Assembly (NCBI RefSeq): GCF_014109805.1
Contig: NZ_CP059400.1
Coordinates: 962,001 to 1,026,000, forward strand
DNA from: Legionella sp. PC1000
Lineage (GTDB): Bacteria; Pseudomonadota; Gammaproteobacteria; Legionellales; Legionellaceae
Direction: 5' to 3'
DNA length: 64,000 bases
A program made the position numbers and the translations under genes. Each line of letters starts with the position of its first letter. The stretch's first letter is position 1. The notes beneath the pieces are model-generated. The model made no database searches. It was given only the letters and a program-made list of their open reading frames with translations, and was not told the DNA's origin. Shown here one piece after another: positions 53,097-62,868 of this stretch.

Positions 53097-53411
53097 TATT
53101 TGTAGTTCCATTAATTCAATAATCGAATAATTCAAATAACGCTGCTTTTATGGAAGTAATTATTTTGACCTAGTCTAACCCTCCTATATCATTGCTCTTA
53201 AATAATACTTATTGATTGGATAGTGATATAAAAGTAATGTAATATCATTGCCATATAAAAACTAAAGGACTACAATGATGCCAATACTTTTGTTCTATCC
53301 TGCAAAAAAACTGTCTTCTGATACTTAAAACCAACTCAATTATTTATTGGGCATGTCTGACACAAGAGGAAATCTCTAAGGAATCGAGATTTACAAAAAA
53401 AGGAGCTTATT
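53097..53411. other. gene-free stretch before the OTU-like gene
   Basis: AT-rich promoter-like DNA with no credible ORF longer than about 17 codons and no clear repeat. The AAGGAG site for the next gene ends it. Confidence 0.4.
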
Positions 53412-55313
53412 ATGTTTCATGTAGACAATAGTGGTGAAGGCAATTGCATGTATTATGCCTACAGCATTTCTTTAATGTATTTTTTACGAGCAAAAAATAC
53501 TCCGCACCTGACAGAAGATATTTTTAACAAGTTAAAACTTAAAGAAGATGCTAAAGTTAATTTGCGAACCCTATTATCTAAGGAAGCAAATCAAGAATTT
53601 ACCTCCCATGAGATCAAAACGATTATTGAACCCATATTGGGAAGAGCAACGAGAGATTTGGCTGCGGAACATACTCAACATGAATTCAAAATGTTTCCTA
53701 AAGATTCACCATTATTTTCTGCCTCTAAATACGGCTTAGAATATTATTTTAAGCTACAGTTTAAGACGAAGCATGGGGAATTGTCAGGACTCATCACGCA
53801 TGAATTTACTCATGCGGATTATACTGAAGCAGAAATATATCGAGTTAGCGGCATGAAAACTGCGATGGAAGAATTCGCCAAAGCAAGATTCCTTCAGGTC
53901 AAAGAAGAGTTTGACCGTGAGTGGTCAACTAAAGAACAAAAGCTCAAATCAAACGGTAAAAGGCTAACCGAAACGGCTATTCAATCTCACAAAGCACATC
54001 TGTTAGATAATATCCTGAGAAAAGAAACGGTTGCATTTTTTTCAGCCGATAATGATAAACATCTTACTCAATATAAAAATCACCTAAAAAATGAGCATAC
54101 GTGGGGTTCGGAAGAAACACTATTTGTCTTACATCGAGCCATTCAAGGTGAACGTATGGTACGTAATACAAAAGGAACTATCGATACTTTCTATGATCAT
54201 GAGATCGTTTTACACCTTCACAGAAATGATAGTAGCCCTTTTATTCAATCTGGAAATCCAGTAATGATTTTGAATAATAAAGATAATACACATTGGACCT
54301 CTAAAATACCGAATTCGATATTTTCAATCAACCAATCCACTAAAATGACTCAAACCGATTACCCTGCAGAAATTGCTCTTTTTGTTAAAGAAAACAGACA
54401 ATCGGGCCCAAAAGTAGCAAAAGCGCTGAGAGAGATGTATAAAAAAGGGTTGCTTGAAGACAATGAACTATACTCCCCAGAACGGTGTAAACAAATAGCA
54501 GAACACTATCTAAATTATGTAAAAAATCACAATCGTCGTTTTATAATTACTGAGGTAGAGTATTTTTTAAAAGAAATGGAAAAACTCATTAAGAAAAAAA
54601 CAGACATTGATAACCCCCCTGCAGTTGATACAAGTCCCTTGCCAGAAGTGAAGGAAGCGAATTCCCAGCCACAAATGACCACTACAGATAAGCCTATGGG
54701 AGAGGTTTTACCCGAGAAATTAGAGCCCCAAGATGGGACATTGAATATCCCAGTTGCAAAGGAGCTTACACCCTTTGTTCTGCCAGAATATCCCATACCA
54801 AACAGTGACCTTACGAGCAAGGATAAGCTTTTTGCAAATAAGAAAGACAAACAATTTACACATCCTTATGATGACGAGGACGTCACTATGTTGTGTCAGG
54901 CGATTTATGATTGGGTCGATACTTTAACGGATAGATCATTTAGAAGTTTAATCAATTCTTCATTAAGAAAATATGAATCGAAAATATGGGGAAGTCTTTG
55001 GGGCGCTTCCAGGAGAGCAGAGGTAGAGGGTTATTTACATGGGAATTGCGGTTCGAAAGCACTTGCCCTGATGCTTATAAATGGAGATGCAGAGTCAACA
55101 TTCAATGCGTGTTTGTTTGTCAAGATAGTAGAAACAATTAAAAAAGAAATTAATCGGTACCCAGTAATGCGGGAAGAGCCAAAATATCAATTAATTTCTC
55201 AATTTAATTTAGAGGAGCATGGGGCGTTTTATCTTACGAAAATGAAATCTCATGATGAAACGATTTCAGTTTCGCAGCGTCAATTACAAGATACTTCGAA
55301 TTTAACATGTTGA
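53412..55313 (+). CDS. OTU-fold cysteine protease, Lot-like deubiquitinase candidate
   Basis: 633 residues. The N-terminus VDNSGEGNCMYYAYS carries the OTU Cys loop (D5, C12). Residues about 30-220 are an inserted charged helical region. EHTWGSEETLFVLHRAI (W231, G232) is the OTU helix motif and NNKDNTHWTS holds the catalytic His (H294) before Trp. The large insertion between Cys loop and Trp-Gly helix is characteristic of Legionella Lot enzymes. Residues 360-480 are Pro/Lys-rich linker. A C-terminal domain (500-633) has HGNCGSKALALML but no second triad is certain. AAGGAG is 7 bases before the ATG. Translocated ubiquitin cleavage is inferred. Confidence 0.75.
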   Translation: MFHVDNSGEGNCMYYAYSISLMYFLRAKNTPHLTEDIFNKLKLKEDAKVNLRTLLSKEANQEFTSHEIKTIIEPILGRATRDLAAEHTQHEFKMFPKDSPLFSASKYGLEYYFKLQFKTKHGELSGLITHEFTHADYTEAEIYRVSGMKTAMEEFAKARFLQVKEEFDREWSTKEQKLKSNGKRLTETAIQSHKAHLLDNILRKETVAFFSADNDKHLTQYKNHLKNEHTWGSEETLFVLHRAIQGERMVRNTKGTIDTFYDHEIVLHLHRNDSSPFIQSGNPVMILNNKDNTHWTSKIPNSIFSINQSTKMTQTDYPAEIALFVKENRQSGPKVAKALREMYKKGLLEDNELYSPERCKQIAEHYLNYVKNHNRRFIITEVEYFLKEMEKLIKKKTDIDNPPAVDTSPLPEVKEANSQPQMTTTDKPMGEVLPEKLEPQDGTLNIPVAKELTPFVLPEYPIPNSDLTSKDKLFANKKDKQFTHPYDDEDVTMLCQAIYDWVDTLTDRSFRSLINSSLRKYESKIWGSLWGASRRAEVEGYLHGNCGSKALALMLINGDAESTFNACLFVKIVETIKKEINRYPVMREEPKYQLISQFNLEEHGAFYLTKMKSHDETISVSQRQLQDTSNLTC

Positions 55314-55316
55314 ATT

Positions 55317-55334
55317 CTGGGCTTTTTAGCCCAG
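55317..55334 (+). terminator. Rho-independent terminator of the OTU-like gene
   Basis: CTGGGC and GCCCAG form the stem around TTTTTA, followed by TTTCCTTTATTATTTT. Confidence 0.75.
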
Positions 55335-55402
55335 TTTCCTTTATTATTTTCAATCGGAAGTGGGTTGGGTGGAACGGGCCTGAGTTATCCTCATTTTTTC
55401 AT

Positions 55403-55466
55403 TTAAAATTTCTCTACGTACCGCGCTTAAAATTTCTCTACGTACCGCGCTTTATGCGCGGTATCC
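55403..55466 (-). repeat. inverted partial copy of the dispersed repeat with 24-bp tandem units
   Basis: Two identical 24-bp units (55403-55426 and 55427-55450) start TTAAAATTTCTCTACGTACC and end GCGC. The second runs on into TTTATGCGCGGTATCC. Read on the other strand this is the TACCGCGC hairpin and GTACGTAGAGA part of copy B. Confidence 0.8.
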
Positions 55467-55482
55467 AGAACGTTCTTTTAAG

Positions 55483-55606
55483 ATACTGCTGAGTTTTTCT
55501 AGAGCAAGCTTCAACCTGGGTACCGCGCATAAAGCCCGGTACGTAGAGAAAAAAATTAGCGGAGGTTTCTTACCAAAAAAGTGACGATTACTCAGGTCAT
55601 TAGACC
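55483..55606 (+). repeat. dispersed repeat, copy B
   Basis: Partner of 1927-2046. Shared blocks are ATACTGCTGAGTTTTTCT, TACCGCGCATAAAGCCCGGT, ACGTAGAGAAAAAAATTA, GGAGG and CTCAGGT. With 55403-55466 it forms a larger inverted repeat with about 30-bp arms (55435-55466 with 55518-55549). Confidence 0.75.
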
Positions 55607-55667
55607 CAAGCTTGCTTGCTTTTTTTAGAGTTCAAATGAATTATTATGGAATCCAGAATATATAGGC

Positions 55668-56387
55668 TTAGATCTTGTCAATAGTTGGCGGAGTCGATAT
55701 TTTCTGGTCTTCTGTAGTGGGGTTTTTCGCATTGAGGGAGTCTTTTGCTGTATTAAAAACACCAATTTTTATCAATGCATTACTTAAAGTTTGAGGATCT
55801 TTAATCTTAACCTCAGCTTGGGCAAGTGCATCTGCATCCGGTTTTGGGGTAGGCATCTCTATTGAGTTATTATTGACTTGTACTTGGGTTCCGGATTGTG
55901 GATACGTTTTTGATAGAGCTTCTTCTGTTGCTGACGTTTTGGTTTGAAGAATCGCTCCAACCAGCCCCATGCTATCTGCTAACCGTATGCCAGCTTCGAC
56001 ATATTCCCTATTGGCAGACTCTAGAATTAACTGAACCTCTTTTCCAGGAAAAACTCGATTCAGCGTACCATCGAATAAACAAGGGGTTGGCGCTTTGTTG
56101 CCAGTACACAGGTTTAAATCACCTTTATAGGTTACTTTACCCAGGGTTACGTCATTATAGTTTTTGCTTTGCTTAATCGTAGATAGTAGTTCAAGTAGCT
56201 TGCTTTTTATATCATCATTGGTATAGGGGTCTGGGATATCTGCCTCTAATTTTTGTAAGTCCGATAATTTTAATTCTTTCTTAATTAAAGCAAAACCATT
56301 AGAGAAAGACTGCGTCCTTTCATGATAACTTGAGATGGCAAGCTCTCCTTTGGGGGTAATTGCATAGTGCACATAAATTTTTGGCAT
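55668..56387 (-). CDS. hypothetical protein
   Basis: 239 residues, soluble, without signal peptide. KIYVHYAITPKGELAISSYH opens with a beta-hairpin pattern. The second half is rich in Glu/Ala/Thr with SATEEALSKTYPQSGTQVQV and a low-complexity tail ending TPPTIDKI. GGAGG is 9 bases before the ATG. It may form a pair with the gene at 56436 upstream on the same strand. No family recognised. Confidence 0.65.
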   Translation of the reverse strand: MPKIYVHYAITPKGELAISSYHERTQSFSNGFALIKKELKLSDLQKLEADIPDPYTNDDIKSKLLELLSTIKQSKNYNDVTLGKVTYKGDLNLCTGNKAPTPCLFDGTLNRVFPGKEVQLILESANREYVEAGIRLADSMGLVGAILQTKTSATEEALSKTYPQSGTQVQVNNNSIEMPTPKPDADALAQAEVKIKDPQTLSNALIKIGVFNTAKDSLNAKNPTTEDQKISTPPTIDKI

Positions 56388-56435
56388 GATAAATAACCTC
56401 CCTTATTTTGGATAAAATAAGGATGAATATAATTA

Positions 56436-57293
56436 TTATAGACTATTGGACTGTATTTGGATTGAATCAGAAACTTTCGTTGATTCAAGCGATTTATCAT
56501 AATATTCAATAAAAAAATCTTTAGCTTGGGACGGTAATTCAAATCCCAGAAAATTACTGCATTTAAGCCCCTGACCTATACTCGCATTTTGTATGCTGTA
56601 GTAGCTTTCTTTTAAAATGAGCTCCGCATTATCCAGCAACTCCAAAACCAGTCTATATTCGGCCTGTGCTTTTTCCACTTCAAAATTGTTGAGTAACCAG
56701 ATACAGTAATGACTAATTGCATAGGCTAAAACCATATAACCATAACTGCCATAGTGCGGAAGCATGAGTTTACTATTCGTGATAAGCTCCTGGTAAAGCA
56801 TGTGGGATTCTTCAGGGCTTGCTTGTTCTAGTTTATGGTAAATGTATTCATTATACCGTTGGATTGCATGAACAGAACCGTAACGAATTGCAATTTTAAT
56901 TGATTCAATTTCAGAAAATCCGAAATCCCGCTCCATATTTTTTCTTACTTCTTGAGAGAAATGAAAAAAATAGGCGCCCCGTACTAAATCAAACGGATTT
57001 AATTGAGGCTGAGAAAAAAACATCATTAATGGTATATTTTTTTGCTGGGATAAAGCGACACCATAGGCACACCATATTTTTTCCCAATATTCCTTTAATT
57101 CCGGGACGTTACAAAATATTTCAACATCATGGAAATGATAAGCAATTCGCGCAATTGTTTCAATTTTCTGGTTTCTGATGAGCTCAAGTTTTTTAATATG
57201 ATTTGCCTGATTAAATAGATAGAGAAACAAACGATCGTGCTCTGTTAATTTTAATGACGTATTTAATGTCTTAAAATCAAAGAATTGGTGCAT
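56436..57293 (-). CDS. helical hypothetical protein
   Basis: 285 residues, entirely helical, with many aromatic and acidic residues (FCNVPELKEYWEKIW, FEVEKAQAEYRLVLELLDNAEL). The pattern resembles TPR-like or other helical-repeat scaffolds, but no repeat register is clear. Without signal peptide or membrane segment. It lies upstream of the gene at 55668 and may be co-transcribed with it. Function unknown. Confidence 0.6.
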   Translation of the reverse strand: MHQFFDFKTLNTSLKLTEHDRLFLYLFNQANHIKKLELIRNQKIETIARIAYHFHDVEIFCNVPELKEYWEKIWCAYGVALSQQKNIPLMMFFSQPQLNPFDLVRGAYFFHFSQEVRKNMERDFGFSEIESIKIAIRYGSVHAIQRYNEYIYHKLEQASPEESHMLYQELITNSKLMLPHYGSYGYMVLAYAISHYCIWLLNNFEVEKAQAEYRLVLELLDNAELILKESYYSIQNASIGQGLKCSNFLGFELPSQAKDFFIEYYDKSLESTKVSDSIQIQSNSL

Positions 57294-57410
57294 ATTTTTC
57301 TATTGCCTTTATTTTACAGATCCTATTGGATATATATTAATATATTTCATCAGTTCCAAGCCAACATGTACTTTTTACTAGTGCCAGACTTTTTTCATCT
57401 GACATCAGCT

Positions 57411-58382
57411 CTAACTTGTTAATTTTTGTTGTTCTTTTGGTTCGTCTTCTTTTTTGGAGGTCACTGTCGACTCTTCTTTTACCGGTATCTCAGGGAGCTG
57501 GACACTACCTGAGGAGTGTGGGCTAGTTAATAATGGCTCATCCTCTGTGGAACTTGGAGGTGGTGTTTGTGGCTTTTGAAATTTATCTAAAGTAGGGAGT
57601 TTTTCCATCTCTTCTTTACTCGGTCGTAAAGGACCCTCTGTCAATTCCTTATCTCCTCTGAATAGTTTTCCATCCTTTGAATAAGCTAAAACTTTATTTG
57701 TCTCTTTATCAATCATGATAAAGTTCTGAGTCTCGGCTAATTTTTTAGCAAATTTGAGTGCATCTTCATCGGACTTAAAGCTTAAACTTGTCCTATTTCC
57801 CTCAGTTTTGGGTTCGTGAGTTTTATACCATTCATTATCTTTAAAATACTCTCTAAAAGCACTGACTACAGCATTAGCATTGGGGGATTGAACACTTGTC
57901 GTTACGGAAGGAGGGCTTGGATTATGTTTCTGATAATGCTCTTTAACTGTATCCAATTTTTTACCATTTTTTTCAAAAAATGCTTGATATTCCTTATAGG
58001 CGTCCATACTTGCCTTATCATTTTCTTCTTTAATTCTTATATACTCATCATAGGCTTTCTCATTTAGCTCTTTGCATTGTTCAGGAGTTATGGCGCCGCT
58101 TTTTACTTGATCATTATTCATTTCACAGGTTTTATGATAGTTTTTAGAGGCTTCTTCAGATTTAGCTTTATTTAATTCATCAATTTTTAGATAGACGTCA
58201 TGAGCCTGCTTGTTGACGGCGTCAAAGGCTTTTACAGCGGCTTCTTGGTCTTCGATTTTAGGAATTCTAGGAGGATGAGGCATAGCTTCGATTATCGCTT
58301 TATCTACTAGACGCTGAGCTTTTTCAAGTTTTTTACGCTCCACTTCAAGAAGCTCTTTTATTTTATCTATACCAGTTGACAT
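57411..58382 (-). CDS. coiled-coil effector candidate
   Basis: About 323 residues from the ATG at 58382; an in-frame GTG lies six codons earlier. Residues 1-150 form a long charged helix (KIKELLEVERKKLEKAQRL). A small domain at about 185-250 (DEDALKFAKKLAETQNFIMI, VLAYSKDGKLFRGD) has the look of a module shared by several Legionella orphan proteins. The C-terminal 60 residues are Pro/Ser/Glu-rich, ending KKEDEPKEQQKLTS, an E-block-like signal. Function unknown; translocation inferred. Confidence 0.65.
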   Translation of the reverse strand: MSTGIDKIKELLEVERKKLEKAQRLVDKAIIEAMPHPPRIPKIEDQEAAVKAFDAVNKQAHDVYLKIDELNKAKSEEASKNYHKTCEMNNDQVKSGAITPEQCKELNEKAYDEYIRIKEENDKASMDAYKEYQAFFEKNGKKLDTVKEHYQKHNPSPPSVTTSVQSPNANAVVSAFREYFKDNEWYKTHEPKTEGNRTSLSFKSDEDALKFAKKLAETQNFIMIDKETNKVLAYSKDGKLFRGDKELTEGPLRPSKEEMEKLPTLDKFQKPQTPPPSSTEDEPLLTSPHSSGSVQLPEIPVKEESTVTSKKEDEPKEQQKLTS

Positions 58383-58546
58383 AATAGTACTCAAACCCAC
58401 ATCTACATATATAAATGTATAGCATAAAACTGCAACAATATTAGTATTTGGGCGTTACTTATTCAATATGGTTTGAAGCTTATCGTTTGGAAAGAATAAC
58501 TTATTTAATCAATGGACGAAAATTAAGAACGGCACGTAATGCGGTA

Positions 58547-58571
58547 AGCTCGGAGCATTTGACTCCGAGCT
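58547..58571 (-). terminator. hairpin after the small minus-strand gene
   Basis: AGCTCGGAG and CTCCGAGCT pair exactly around a 7-base loop, next to the stop codon of the gene at 58579. Confidence 0.65.
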
Positions 58572-58578
58572 GACAATA

Positions 58579-58824
58579 CTATTTTGCACGAACTTCTTTC
58601 CACCAATTTGTTTTGGTTTCTGTTGCCCAGTGCCCTTCGCGCATACGAGCAACAAACGCTTCAGCCTTTTCTGGAGAGGACATTTTTTGATCTAACTTAA
58701 TGCACCAATCCCATTCACCGGTTGTGGACCACATTTTCTCTACGCCTTCCCATTTTGCCATTGCATTCATGTCAGACATCGATTTGTTACTTTTTACAAA
58801 AATTACACTATTCCATGCTTCCAT
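58579..58824 (-). CDS. small protein with Lrp-RAM-like ferredoxin fold
   Basis: 81 residues. The opening strand WNSVIFVKS, a helix (DMNAMAKWEGVEKMW), then TGEWDWCIKLD and a second helix (PEKAEAFVARMREGHW) before the final strand give the beta-alpha-beta-beta-alpha-beta order of stand-alone Lrp/AsnC ligand-binding (RAM) domains or dimeric alpha-beta barrels. It is Trp-rich (six Trp). AAGGA is 10 bases before the ATG. Function unknown. Confidence 0.65.
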   Translation of the reverse strand: MEAWNSVIFVKSNKSMSDMNAMAKWEGVEKMWSTTGEWDWCIKLDQKMSSPEKAEAFVARMREGHWATETKTNWWKEVRAK

Positions 58825-59173
58825 TATTACGATCCTTATAAAAATGTTTAAATGAACTGCTTGAATGATTCAAGCATATTAAGAATAGAATAATTCAAGC
58901 GTTCTTTCCATGTATCCCATAATTTTTTATTATTTGATTTTTAAAGTAATTTTACTTATATCGAGTAAGTTGGTATTCGAGGTATTTTGACGGATTGAGG
59001 ATAGAATCGATATATAACAACCAGGTAACAGTTAAGCTATTAATAAAATAGAACAAATATAAAACAATGTGATAACTAATCTTGATTGATTTCAGTAAAA
59101 CAGCCATTTGTTAACAATACCATAAGTTTTATTTGATATCATATTGCTTATTTAATTTATTTAATTTTTTAAA
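58825..59173. other. AT-rich divergent promoter region
   Basis: No gene. It separates two divergent genes and is strongly AT-rich. No exact inverted repeat stands out; ATATCGAGTAAGTTGG and the TTTGATATCATATTG stretch near 59135 are the only ordered sequences. Confidence 0.4.
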
Positions 59174-62100
59174 ATGCGTGATAAAAAATTCGAGATTCTT
59201 TCTTGCTCTATCGATCAAGATCAGGTGAATGTTGCCCAACAATGGGCTAAAACATTTATATATAATTCAAAAGATGATCATGCAGTTAATATGACCCAGT
59301 TGTTGCTGGCCTGTTTGGCCTGTGGTGACTTCGGAGTACATCCTTATCTATCCAAATCCCCTGAATTACAAGCCCCATCTACTCATCTAAGCATTGTTGA
59401 TTACATATCTCATGCGAGCCGCGTGATTCTTGATTATCAAGAACTATCGGAAGCGAATAAAAAAGAATTATTAGATTTTTTCCCTGCTCCCGGAGGAGAC
59501 AATAAGATTTTTGCCCGCTCAGCTACTCATAACGTGTATCGCGGCGGAAAGGGGGAAGTTGTAGAGGGGAAGGGCTTCTTGTTGGGGGTAATAGGACAAT
59601 TGCCCGAAATGATCAAATCAGCCCTGGATTTTGGGATTAACATCGCCATGGGGGGAGAAGGGCAAAAGAATTTTTATGGTAAAAAAATATCAACCAATGG
59701 TTGCAGTGGCCATTTCTATTTTCACCGCAATGACAAAGATAACTTACTCATGCTTGGGCTGGAGCAATCAGCACCAGCAGCTTCTCCATTAGCATTTGTT
59801 TGGGGGACAGAAAAATATCCTGAGGATGTGCAACAAAATCATGATCAATTTGGTCAGGGACATTCATTGACAGGTGCCTCTGATACTTACACTGCTGCAG
59901 GATCTCTATATTTTAGCGATCCTGTTTATCAAGCAAAACTCTTATCGGAAAAAGGAGTTTTTCCGCCGGATAAATACGGAGCAATGCGAGTCAAGGTTAC
60001 TGATACAAATTGGCCAAAAATCAAAGAATTTTTAGAGCAATTGAGAGCACTGTCTGATGAAAGGTTTAAGGAACAACTATTAGGCTTATTGCTAACCAAG
60101 CCTTCTACTGCAAAGCCAGCTAAAAAAGACGACTGCAAAAGTTATATCGCACTTGATTTCCAAAGTTATTTAAAACGCGTCTATCAAGTTTTTATTAGTG
60201 AAGAGGAGTTGGATTCAGAGAGTCAATTGCACTTCTTCACATTACAGTCTAATTTATTATCTACTATTAAAAAATTACAACAAGGCCAAATTGAGAGTTA
60301 TGAGTTTTTTAAGGAACAGATTGCAGAAATAATTGGAATAAGAAATATTCCACCTGAGTACCGAAAGGCGATAATTCGTATTCAAGAGTTATTTGAATTA
60401 CAACTTAATATCGATCCGAAACTGAATCAAACACATGAAGAGCTCTTACTCAGAAACCAATATGATGATTTGCAGGAAGAAAGTAAAGTTATCCTGGAAA
60501 AACTCTTGGAAATTCAAAGGTATTTCCAAGAGCACCCTCCTACAAAAGAGCAAAAAGAATTACACGCTTTTCTCCTGCAACTGGATACACAAATTAACGA
60601 GCTAGAAAACCCGTTTGCTTCAAAAGACCCAGTTGATTTAGAATTAAGTTGGGTGATGTGTGAATCTCCTGTTCCCATTAATACGGATTCTATTGAAAAA
60701 TTGAGACAAACAATAGAGCGGGCTAAAGCACTTACTAAGCAAAACCCTTTAAAAGACAGGGAAGGAGTTTCTTTCCCTCAAGTAATCTTAGGCTGGCAAG
60801 AAAAGCTTTTACCGTTATCCCAAATCAATCTTATTGATTACACCGAATTAAACTTAAGTGATTTGGCGAAACAATTTAATGAATATGTAGATTTTTTAGC
60901 ACAGCAAGCGGAAGATCTTAATCTCTGGGGACACGAGCCTTCGCAAACGACGAATCTCCTAGTTAAGTACTCCGATAAAAATCCCGAGCTTGCCCATGGC
61001 CATGCTTTTATAGCGCAATACCGTGAGAGTACAATTCTCAGACGTTTATTTACCTTAAATACTTTAGATCTGGGAACTTACCGTTTTAAACCCTATGAAG
61101 GCCCTAATACACAATGTAGGGAGCAACTACCTGAATCTTATTGGGGCAAAGTCAGCACACTTCTGACAGCAGGATCTGATGTAATTGCGATGCTTCGAAC
61201 TTTAAAAAACCTGCAAACGCTTAAAGCTTCATGGGAAGATATGAATCGTACAGCAACTTTATTGAAAGAGGCAGTAGCGCGATTTGAAAAAGCACGTGAA
61301 GAGGTAGCGAAACATCCCAGCAACATTTCAGAAGAAGAACCTAGAGTGGCTTTTGAAAGTCCATTTTTCTATCCCATCAGCGATGAAGCATTAAATACAA
61401 TGAATGGTGTGCAACTTGCCACCCTATGTCTGGAAGAGTTGAATGCAAAAACACCGAGTATTTTGGTGAAACGCATCACAAGCAATCAAGAATTATGGCA
61501 ATCTATGAATGCGGGCTTAGAAACTGAAATAGCGGATTTCAAAAGACGTAAAGATAATGTGGAACACAAAATTGTGGTTTTACGGCAAATTCGCAGTTTC
61601 TGGGAATCAGTTAATCAGTTTAAAGAAAGTGCCATTCTGCAAATTAAAGAGACTCAGCTGTTGGAGCTGGAGCGTCTATCGAAAGAGTGTCCTTCTATTT
61701 TTGGAGCTGAGGAAGCCATTAAAGAGGCTCAGACGGAATACGCACTATTACAAGACTTCTTATTACAGTTGCGAGATTTAGCGAATAAAGTAGATAAGTA
61801 CGCAGCACTTCAATTATTGGAGCAAGGATATCAGAAGCTTGCCGAAAATGAACAAGAGTATTATGCACCCCAATTGCTTAGGGCGAGGGAGGCTACTTGC
61901 CAGTTTTACTTTGAGAAAATCAATGCATCAAAAACAATTGATGAGAGGAAAGTATATTTTAAAATCTTCCATCAATTATTTGAAAAACTGCGTGTTGAGT
62001 CACAAGAACAATTTAAGGATGAACATGAGGTAAAACAAAAAGAGGACAGTTTATACGCATTACAAGAGCGCTTAAGAACAGCGATTTTAGTAACTGACAA

Positions 62101-62848
62101 GCAACAAATTTTCAATAATGAATTATTTGCTACCACCGTACAGAATTTTGAAAATATAAGAGATGACCTGACCTCTGAATGTGCCAAAAAAGTTCATAAA
62201 CAAATAACAAGGGCGAAAGCGATCTACGAAACACTTTTACGTGAAAAAGTTATTCAAGAGGAAGGTACAAGCAATGCTGTAGACACACTTCTAAATCAGC
62301 TGGAACCAATACTTGATGCAATTAAAGAGCCCCTGCACAGCCAATTAGTAAAAACAGCACTCCAAGATGAAGTTTTTAAAAATGCTCTTCTAAAAAACGC
62401 AGGCATTAAAAAATTCACCTCAGCATTGGTTCAGGATTTATTTACCTTCAAAGAGTTCCGAGATCAAAAAATTGCGTTAAGTGCCGAGAAAAAATATGGT
62501 AGTGAATATGATCAATCAATTAATGATTTTTATGCAAAAACCTTAGACATACGCTTATCAGGACTTCCTCTAAAAAAACAGGGTGAAAAAATAATTGACG
62601 TTGCCAATGCTGAGTTTAAACAGCGACATGATGGAATTCGCCTGGTTGCTGATATAATCATGATAGTTACGGTTTTGGGTCTTCTGGCAGGACTAGGGCG
62701 TTTGGCTTTAAATAAGAATTTCTTTTTCAGTAGTTACCTCGGTGATATAAAAACAGATAGAGAAGTGGAATTAAAAGATGATTGGCTTGTTAAAGAGTTA
62801 CCGGAAGATGAGAGTGATGCTCGAATAATAGCTGCTCCTGCTGCTTAA
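59174..62848 (+). CDS. giant coiled-coil effector candidate with C-terminal membrane anchor
   Basis: 1224 residues. The first 280 are globular, with TNGCSGHFYFHRND and GQGHSLTGASDTYTAAGSLYF as the most structured segments; no known catalytic motif is recognised. Residues 300-1150 are mostly charged helical and probably coiled coil (EKLEEIQRYFQE-like heptads). One hydrophobic segment (about 1178-1196, IIMIVTVLGLLAGLGRLAL) anchors the C-terminus, followed by a polar tail ending EDESDARIIAAPAA. There is no signal peptide. The ATG lacks any Shine-Dalgarno site. Architecture is like giant translocated proteins that tether host membranes; that role is inferred. Confidence 0.75.
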   Translation: MRDKKFEILSCSIDQDQVNVAQQWAKTFIYNSKDDHAVNMTQLLLACLACGDFGVHPYLSKSPELQAPSTHLSIVDYISHASRVILDYQELSEANKKELLDFFPAPGGDNKIFARSATHNVYRGGKGEVVEGKGFLLGVIGQLPEMIKSALDFGINIAMGGEGQKNFYGKKISTNGCSGHFYFHRNDKDNLLMLGLEQSAPAASPLAFVWGTEKYPEDVQQNHDQFGQGHSLTGASDTYTAAGSLYFSDPVYQAKLLSEKGVFPPDKYGAMRVKVTDTNWPKIKEFLEQLRALSDERFKEQLLGLLLTKPSTAKPAKKDDCKSYIALDFQSYLKRVYQVFISEEELDSESQLHFFTLQSNLLSTIKKLQQGQIESYEFFKEQIAEIIGIRNIPPEYRKAIIRIQELFELQLNIDPKLNQTHEELLLRNQYDDLQEESKVILEKLLEIQRYFQEHPPTKEQKELHAFLLQLDTQINELENPFASKDPVDLELSWVMCESPVPINTDSIEKLRQTIERAKALTKQNPLKDREGVSFPQVILGWQEKLLPLSQINLIDYTELNLSDLAKQFNEYVDFLAQQAEDLNLWGHEPSQTTNLLVKYSDKNPELAHGHAFIAQYRESTILRRLFTLNTLDLGTYRFKPYEGPNTQCREQLPESYWGKVSTLLTAGSDVIAMLRTLKNLQTLKASWEDMNRTATLLKEAVARFEKAREEVAKHPSNISEEEPRVAFESPFFYPISDEALNTMNGVQLATLCLEELNAKTPSILVKRITSNQELWQSMNAGLETEIADFKRRKDNVEHKIVVLRQIRSFWESVNQFKESAILQIKETQLLELERLSKECPSIFGAEEAIKEAQTEYALLQDFLLQLRDLANKVDKYAALQLLEQGYQKLAENEQEYYAPQLLRAREATCQFYFEKINASKTIDERKVYFKIFHQLFEKLRVESQEQFKDEHEVKQKEDSLYALQERLRTAILVTDKQQIFNNELFATTVQNFENIRDDLTSECAKKVHKQITRAKAIYETLLREKVIQEEGTSNAVDTLLNQLEPILDAIKEPLHSQLVKTALQDEVFKNALLKNAGIKKFTSALVQDLFTFKEFRDQKIALSAEKKYGSEYDQSINDFYAKTLDIRLSGLPLKKQGEKIIDVANAEFKQRHDGIRLVADIIMIVTVLGLLAGLGRLALNKNFFFSSYLGDIKTDREVELKDDWLVKELPEDESDARIIAAPAA

Positions 62849-62861
62849 GCATAAGGAGCAG
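62832..62861. terminator. weak inverted repeat at convergent 3' ends
   Basis: CTGCTCCT and AGGAGCAG are exact complements, overlapping the last codons of the 1224-residue protein gene. Possible terminator between convergent genes. Confidence 0.35.
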
Positions 62862-62868
62862 TCGAGAT

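Larger units (their letters stand above)
55335..55667. other. gene-free stretch built from repeat copies
   Basis: No gene. It contains the two repeat features described separately and a final AT-rich segment that runs into the convergent gene at 55668. Confidence 0.6.

Noticed and set aside
61557..62187. Short ORFs on both strands inside the 1224-residue gene
   Set aside because: Shadows of a long coherent reading frame.
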